Under the pieces are notes generated by a model. The model searched no databases. It had not been told where the DNA came from and saw nothing but the letters and a program-made list of their open reading frames with translations. 27,996 bases of DNA. It comes from Spirogloea muscicola (taxonomy: Eukaryota; Streptophyta; Zygnematophyceae; Spirogloeales; Spirogloeaceae). The DNA is taken from the NCBI GenBank assembly GCA_009602725.1, contig WELB01000028.1, positions 933,935-961,930 of the forward strand, written 5' to 3'. This document shows, piece by piece, positions 22,205 through 27,996 of this stretch (within the stretch, counting starts at the first letter, position 1; each line of letters starts with the position of its first letter). A program made the position numbers and the translations under genes.

Positions 22205-23712
22205 CCAGGCCTCATTTCCACCACACTTCGCGGCTAATCTGTGCTGCATTCTTTCATTCTTGCAAATCGACTGAGCCGAACAGAGGTGACAAGCAGCTTA
22301 AGATAGACATTTGAATTGACAGGCACATTCTGTGCATGCATAGGGAGCTTAAGCGGTTGAGGTTTTTCAATCCAAAGGCAGAAGATTGCACTTGCGTGTT
22401 GTGACCATAACTAACAAGGTAGCAAGAGTCTCACCATCTGCGTCCTCGTGCATATGTTGCAAGCTTCATCAGTTGGATGAATAGCTGGCAATGGAGAGAG
22501 TTCCCAGTTACCGAGTACTAAGGATACCTCAATCTACAGTGATGCTAAATCTGCAGACTGCACTTCAAGCTGGCAAAGAGACGTTGATTCTCACTGACAG
22601 TGTTGTCCCGAGGTCATGCATAGCTTGTAGTGATATGTAGTGGCGTCTTGTGCGCAGCACCAGATGACACTCTTATGACGCAAGCTTACTGCAGCAAATC
22701 AAGACCAGGCGCAGATAGCCCTGTGACTGCTCTGTAACAGAGTCATATTCCATGGTTGCGATGAATGGCACTGCTTTGTCACAAAGTGGGCTGCGGCGGC
22801 AGGCCGAAGGACCTGCAATGGATCGGGTTACGATTTACACAGTGGCTAGGAGCAGAATAACAGGCATAGTCTATGCACAGACTGTGCTTGGTTCTCTGCA
22901 GCTGGTGAGAGGAGTCCCTGTGCAGAGGTAACTGGCCGACAACTTGCAGACACGCCAGGTAGCTACTGAGAATGGCAGGCATGCAGGTGAACATCAATAC
23001 TTTCATCGAATCGAGAGACGCCATTGTGCAGTAAGAGGAAGCAAGAGGTCAAACGGCCTCCCTCTTCACAAAACAGCCGTGATGCCTCACAAAAGATCTT
23101 GGTGCTCATGGCGTTGCTTCACTTCAGCAGAAGAACTCCATAATCTATCATCGAGGTTTCTAAGTCCGCATCTCATGAAGTCATTACTCGTCTGAAGGTT
23201 CTTCAAGGTGTTGCTGATAAATTTTGCAAAGGACATAGTTGGCAAAGAGCGTGTGGAGGCTAAGTGTCAGAAGGGCGCCAGCAACATATGCATGAAAAGA
23301 AGCAAGCACACGAATGAACTACCTTGCTGCTAAAATGCAGGAAGAAGTTGGTGTGGGCTTACTGAGATCACGAACTACCTGGACTACTGAAAGTGTGTCA
23401 TGCCATATCTGATCTAGGACGCTTAATGGCACGCTCTGGTTGCTCGCTCTTCTTTGAAGCCGTCAGTTGAACAGAGAGAAGGGACCAGGTTGCCAAACTG
23501 TCTCACTTGCCCAACAAGTAGCAGCAAGGGCTTTGAGATTTGGTCCTTTAAACAAGTCAGCAGTATTTGCCCTGGCACTGTCTTGCTTGCATTTGCCCAC
23601 CTGTTGCAACAGGTAGATGACGCAGTCACACGCTCTTGTTTGATGGCAAGACCCTGAATATTAAACCTAGGTTAACTAGTGCAAAAAAATCGTGTGGTGA
23701 ATGCACGCACCA
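22205..23712. other. Region between convergent pseudokinase and symporter genes
   Basis: AT-rich, with no frame longer than about 83 codons and none with convincing protein composition. It should contain the 3' untranslated regions of both flanking genes. No repeat or mobile element was recognised. Confidence 0.55.
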
Positions 23713-26288
23713 TCAAGCAGGGTTTGACAGAGTGGGGTCAAAGGCCTGGCCAGGCTTGCCCTCAACCTCAGCCTCAACCTGGTCAACCAGGCCTATGTCA
23801 TAAATGGGATAGTTCCTGAAGCCCGGCACGATCTGCCGGAACAGCCACTCAAGCGCCGCGCCTAGCAGCATGCCAACAACAGAAAAGCCTACAGCAAGCA
23901 TGAACGGAGGCCAATCATACGAGACTAGGAAAATCCGATGAATGACGTCGCCGTACTTTTCGTAAGACTTCTTGTTCACCTCCGCCCACCAGAATAGAGA
24001 GGAGAAGGAAACGGCGCAGCCAGAGAGGCACGAGAAGGGCGTGACAAGCTTCTGGGACCAGCGGCCTTGCCACATGCCGGCCAGCACGGGCACAGTGGAC
24101 GTTGTCGTGATGAGATTGGCCAGCAGGAAGAGCTGGAGTATGTTGTAGCCTTGGAGGGAAACGATCATCGGCGGCACATTGAGTACAAGCACGAGGATGC
24201 GGATGATGAGGAGGTTGACCTTGGGCAGGACTGGCTTCACAAATACGCACGTGATGCTGTCCACGATCGCATTCTGCAGGGCCAGCCACTCAACAGTGCA
24301 GTCAGCCTCCAGGTCCTGAGGACCAGCATTCTTGGCTCTCTTGCTGCCGGGGAATGTATATGTATAGGGGGAGACTGCCAGGATCCAGAGTCAGAATCTC
24401 AGACCTTTGCACGCTGTACTCCCATTTCTAGGTGCTAGACCCTCTAAAACCCGTGCCAGACACTGCAGAAGGGGCAGCCTCTGCTGCTTGCAGAGAGTGA
24501 CAGACCTGCAAAGAGTCGATGGCAGATTCGCTCATGGTGACGGACAGAACGCTGACGAGCACAAGAATCCAGGTCTTATGACGCAGCAGCGAGAAGAGGA
24601 TGGTGTTGCCGGTGTCATCTGGCCCCGCTGGCTGCCACACACTGCCCCACACTGCCAGGAAGCCTGTGGCAAGGCCTCATGACAGCTTATCAGGTCAACG
24701 TTGTCGATCCTTCTACACCTGGAATGTTGCTCTCACCATCTGCAGGAACTGACATTTGCGTTCGAGCCGCTAATACAGCCAAATGAGCACCACATGAAGA
24801 GCTCATATAACAACAATAAGCCTCCCTTTTGTTCAGCGTAAAGCCTGACCTCCAAAGCCGCTTAGGAAGACGACAACGATCACGGCGCAGCAGCCCAAAG
24901 TTGCACCCCACATGAGCGTGCGGTTGTCGGCGGAAGCCCAGCACCTATTGCCCAGGGCAAGACATCTGTCAGAGCTTTGCTTTGGAAGGGAGCGCCGATG
25001 CAAGTATCGAGAATTCTCCTGCAGCAGGTGACAGGCAAGCCCGTGCAGACCTCTGCCACATGGCCTCGCTGAAGATGGTGGAGGAGATAAGCGAGATGGG
25101 CAGAACAGCAATGGAGGAAAGGCCGCTGTAATTCTCCCAGTTGAGATAGCCAAGGGGCTGGTCCAGCGGAGCGTCGAACGTGACGCCCACGTAGACAAGG
25201 AGCAGGCCGAAGATGACGATGCTCAGCAGCGCCTGCATTGCACCAGGGCAAACAGAACCTCAATATAAATATATCAAGAATACATTCAAAAGCAGAACGG
25301 AAGCCATGGAGCCATTAATTCCGTGCCAAGCATATGCCCTTTGAAAGTCTAGGACATTTGCAGCCCAAGCAGCAGGTGGCCAATTGACCTCTGGCTTAAG
25401 TAATGCGAGCTGCAAAAACATGCTGGTTACTGCCAACAAGGTCAGAAGGGCAACGAACGGCACAAGTCGCGTCAGCTTCACCTGCCACTGATCGGTGATG
25501 ATGGAGACATAGAGGCCGCCAACTGCAGTATACACAGCGGCAATGATTCCGACAATAATGACAATAGGCCATCGCTTGGTGCCAAGGATGTACTGGAAGA
25601 GGTCACCCATGGCCGTGTATTCTGCAGTGAGGGCAACGCCCATGTTGAAGAGGACAAGGAGCGCTACATAGACTTGCACCAGCCTGCAACCAGGGGACCA
25701 CATCACGCCAGAGTGTGGCGCAGATGAGGCAGCTGCCAGGTGAGTCCAGCACAAGCCATCAATGTAGGAACGAAAACCACATGGGCGACTATGCAGCCCC
25801 AAGACTGTTCTTGTGGCCAATGAGCTGCTCGAGCAAGCAAAGTCATGACGAGGGTCTATTAAACAGTTGCCGATTGCTCAGCTTGTCATTACAGTCACAC
25901 TGGAGTCAAAGCACTGTAAGTACCAGAGTACATACTGTGAACAGCCTTATGACGAGTAGACAAGCTGTAACGAGACAACACCCAGCGAGCGAAGCGCGGC
26001 CAACGCAAGAGGCCCCTGCAGCAGCTGCAGCTGCAGCCTGAATGGGAGCGGCTGCAGGTACCAAATGCGGAGGCGTGACTGCACCTGCCGAAGCGCTTGT
26101 AGACATAGTCGGTGAAGCTCTGGAGGTGGGGCATGCGCTTCTGGAGGTACGCGCCAAAGGCGGCGATGATGATGATGGGGACGCCCGACGAGACGGCGTA
26201 GATGATGACGCCGAGGATGCCGGCGTACCACGCGTAGCTCGGTGGCCCGAACAGCACCCAGGAGCCCACTGCCGCCGCGTAGAAGGAC
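23713..26288 (-). CDS. Sodium:solute symporter (SSS family, DUR3-like), N-terminus missing
   Basis: SSS transporters couple solute uptake to Na+ or H+. Six exons on minus (26085-26288, 25482-25683, 25051-25232, 24850-24944, 24506-24663, 23713-24273) join in phase into about 466 residues. Hydrophobic helices and family landmarks appear in order: SFYAAAVGSWVLFGPPSYAW, YAVSSGVPIIIIAAFGAYLQ, ALTAEYTAMGDLFQYILG, the SSS core AVYTAVGGLYVSIITDQWQ, SSTIFSEAMWQRCWASADNR, SVTMSESAIDSLQNAIVDSI and LQGYNILQLFLLANL. The last exon encodes three helices and a cytosolic tail ending at the TGA at 23713. The FSEAMWQR(C)WAS segment and overall spacing resemble the urea/solute branch containing DUR3, but the substrate cannot be told from sequence. 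The first one or two helices, about 60-80 residues, are not found upstream, so the gene is incomplete here. Confidence 0.9.
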
Positions 26289-26366
26289 CTGCGGCGCGCG
26301 CAGCGAGGAACGGCAGCAGTCCCAGTGCCATCAGCTCCCAAGTGCCATCAGCCGCCGCCGCGGCAG
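26289..26366. other. Junction where two genes both lose their 5' exons
   Basis: Only about 78 bp separate the first recognisable symporter exon (minus, starting 26288) from the first recognisable carrier exon (+, starting about 26367). Both exons begin at splice acceptors, so each gene needs an intron and 5' exons beyond this point, on top of the other gene. None were found. An imperfect direct repeat containing AGTGCCATCAG occurs twice within about 30 bp here. This looks like a misjoin or collapsed gap, or a rearrangement. Confidence 0.5.
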
Positions 26367-27996
26367 CCGTGGCCAGCGGCGGCGGCGGCGGCGGCGGCGT
26401 CGCCGCGGCCAAGTACCGCGGCATGCTGGGCACCATGGCCACGATCGCGCGCGAGGAAGGCACCGCGGCCCTGTGGAAGGGCCTCGTCCCGGGCCTGCAC
26501 CGCCAGATCCTCTTCGGCGGCCTCCGCATCGGCCTCTACGAGCCGGTGCGCCAGACGGCGGGCTGCCTACTAACCGAATACTACTTGAACGAATGTTACG
26601 GATATCGTCTAGATGTCTAGTTACTGTGTATTACTTGAATTTCACGAGAACACAAGATCTGGTTACCTAGATCATGTATTCTGCCTCGTTCAGTGCCCCA
26701 CTTAACTAGCAGAAGCTGGAGCACCAGCAGCAGCAGCGCCGGCTGCGCAGTGGGTGCACCCCGACTTTGGTATTGTGCCGTCGTGCGCAGGTCAAGTCCG
26801 TGATCGTTGGCAAGGACCACCAGGGCGACGTCCCCCTGTACAAGAAGGTCGCCGCCGCGCTCCTAACAGGTGCGGCTCGCTGTCGCTCTGAGCGAGTTGC
26901 ACGAGGGTTTAGGATTTGGGTTCAGTGGCGCGTGTACGCTGCTATAAGTTCCAACATCGAGCGACGGTTTGGGTTTTCAAGTGACGGTTGGCGTTGTAGC
27001 TCTACTGGGTTGCCTGTGTGATGGCAACAGTTTGCCGCCAGCCTTGTCCGTACTTGCCTGGCAGGCGCGATCGGCATCACGGTGGCCAGTCCCACGGACC
27101 TGGTCAAGGTGCGGCTGCAGTCGGAGGGCCGGCTGCCGCCCGGCACTCCCCGGCGCTACTCGGGCGCCATGAATGCATATGCTACCATCATCCGGCAGGT
27201 TGGCGATATGCGCGAGCTGAGCATCAACAAGCTTGCCTGAAGCTTGTTGACAATCGCCTCTCCTTAGGCAGCTGTCCTGCGTGCACACCTGAGTCTGCTG
27301 CAATTGCTGCAGCCGCCGATGTGGCTAGTGCAGCTATGTGGTATCAGAGGGCGAGTCTAACAAGTGCACATATGTCTGACTTGTGAGCACAGGAAGGCGT
27401 GGCGAAGCTGTGGACAGGCCTGGGACCCAATGTTGCTCGTAACGCCATTGTGAATGCGGCGGAGCTGGCGTCATACGACCAGATCAAGCAGGTCAGGGGC
27501 TCCTCATAGATTCTCAACCAGGAAGACAACAGGGGGGCTGCAACAGCTCCTGGCGTATCATAGCAATCTGCTCTGAGGCTGCTGTCGCTGCGCTGCTCAC
27601 TGGACACTCATACCTAAGTCTGTGATGAGACTCTGCAGTCGCTCCTGAAGCTGCCAGGGTTTGAAGACAACATTGTCACGCACCTCTTCTCCGGGCTCGG
27701 GGCTGGCTTCTTTGCCGTCTGCATCGGCTCGCCAGTAGATGTGGTGAGGTTGGAGATGGCCTCAGCTCCTATGCAGCTTCTTGATGATCAGTTTCTTAAC
27801 CGAAATGCATGGGTGCGTCAATTGTTCCTTATCAGCGCTGCCCATTCAGTAGTCCTCTGTTATAGGCTTGTCACTTGAACCCAATGGCGGCCTGTCTGGT
27901 GCTGCTGCTGCAGGTGAAGTCGAGGGTGATGGGCGACTCAGTTGGCCAGTATAAGGGCACCATTGACTGCTTCGTGAAGACGTTTGCTAACGATGT
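26367..27996 (+). CDS. UCP: Mitochondrial uncoupling-protein-like carrier, partial at both ends
   Basis: Mitochondrial carriers of the UCP subfamily sit in the inner membrane and move protons or small anions. Exons about 26367-26545, 26791-26869, 27065-27198, 27393-27491, 27639-27743 and 27914 to the edge join in phase. The product includes [39 protein letters not shown], the second carrier signature [34 protein letters not shown], then [21 protein letters not shown], the third Px(D/E)xx(K/R) signature, split by an intron. This order and spacing match plant UCP1-type proteins closely. The first carrier repeat up to its signature (about 50 residues) is absent upstream, and the C-terminal part lies beyond the window. 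The first exon begins with a Val-Ala-Ser-Gly-rich insert encoded by a GGC repeat. The exact first acceptor (26366/26367) is a guess. Confidence 0.92.
26378..26398 (+). repeat. (GGC)7 repeat encoding polyglycine in the carrier
   Basis: Seven GGC units encode seven Gly in the matrix loop before KYRGMLG. In related carriers this loop is variable in length, so the insert is tolerable. A repeat this close to the anomalous junction could also have disturbed assembly. Confidence 0.85.

Overview
The window is nuclear DNA of a green alga. The genes are split by many short introns of about 80-300 bp, with GT donors and usually TGCAG acceptors. Coding exons are GC-rich, with alanine and glycine runs, while introns and intergenic DNA are AT-richer. 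One gene encodes the thylakoid protein CURT1, and a second resembles a plastid kinase-like family of plants. I infer a chlorophyte, probably trebouxiophyte-like; no species marker is present. There are no RNA genes, CRISPR arrays or intact mobile elements that I can support.

Layout. A + strand gene that I cannot identify enters from the left edge (about 94-2172). A minus-strand TELO2/Tel2 homologue follows with about 15 exons (3512-9012), then the minus-strand CURT1 gene in five exons (10408-11965). CURT1 has a GC-rich upstream region with two G-boxes. Next come a + gene for a small two-helix membrane protein (14257-14737) and a minus-strand gene for a long low-complexity protein with a polyglutamine run (15781-18337). 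A 13-exon + gene encodes a 452-residue pseudokinase (18673-22204). The right end holds a minus-strand sodium:solute symporter (23713-26288) and a + strand mitochondrial uncoupling-protein-like carrier (26367 to the edge).

Exon models were built by hand by requiring that intron phases agree and that the joined protein fits its family. The CURT1 (627 bp) and pseudokinase (1359 bp) models close as whole codon counts. TELO2 closes except at one junction. The symporter and the carrier both lack their N-terminal exons at the same roughly 80-bp spot. That is the strangest structural feature here and may be an assembly join.

The genes do not form a pathway: PIKK maturation, thylakoid shape, solute uptake and mitochondrial transport sit side by side, as is usual in algal nuclear DNA. 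I saw no convincing new multi-gene system. The best leads are the three 18-residue repeats in the CURT1 tail, the plastid-type pseudokinase, the head-to-head truncation, and the two unidentified genes at about 94-2172 and 15781-18337.
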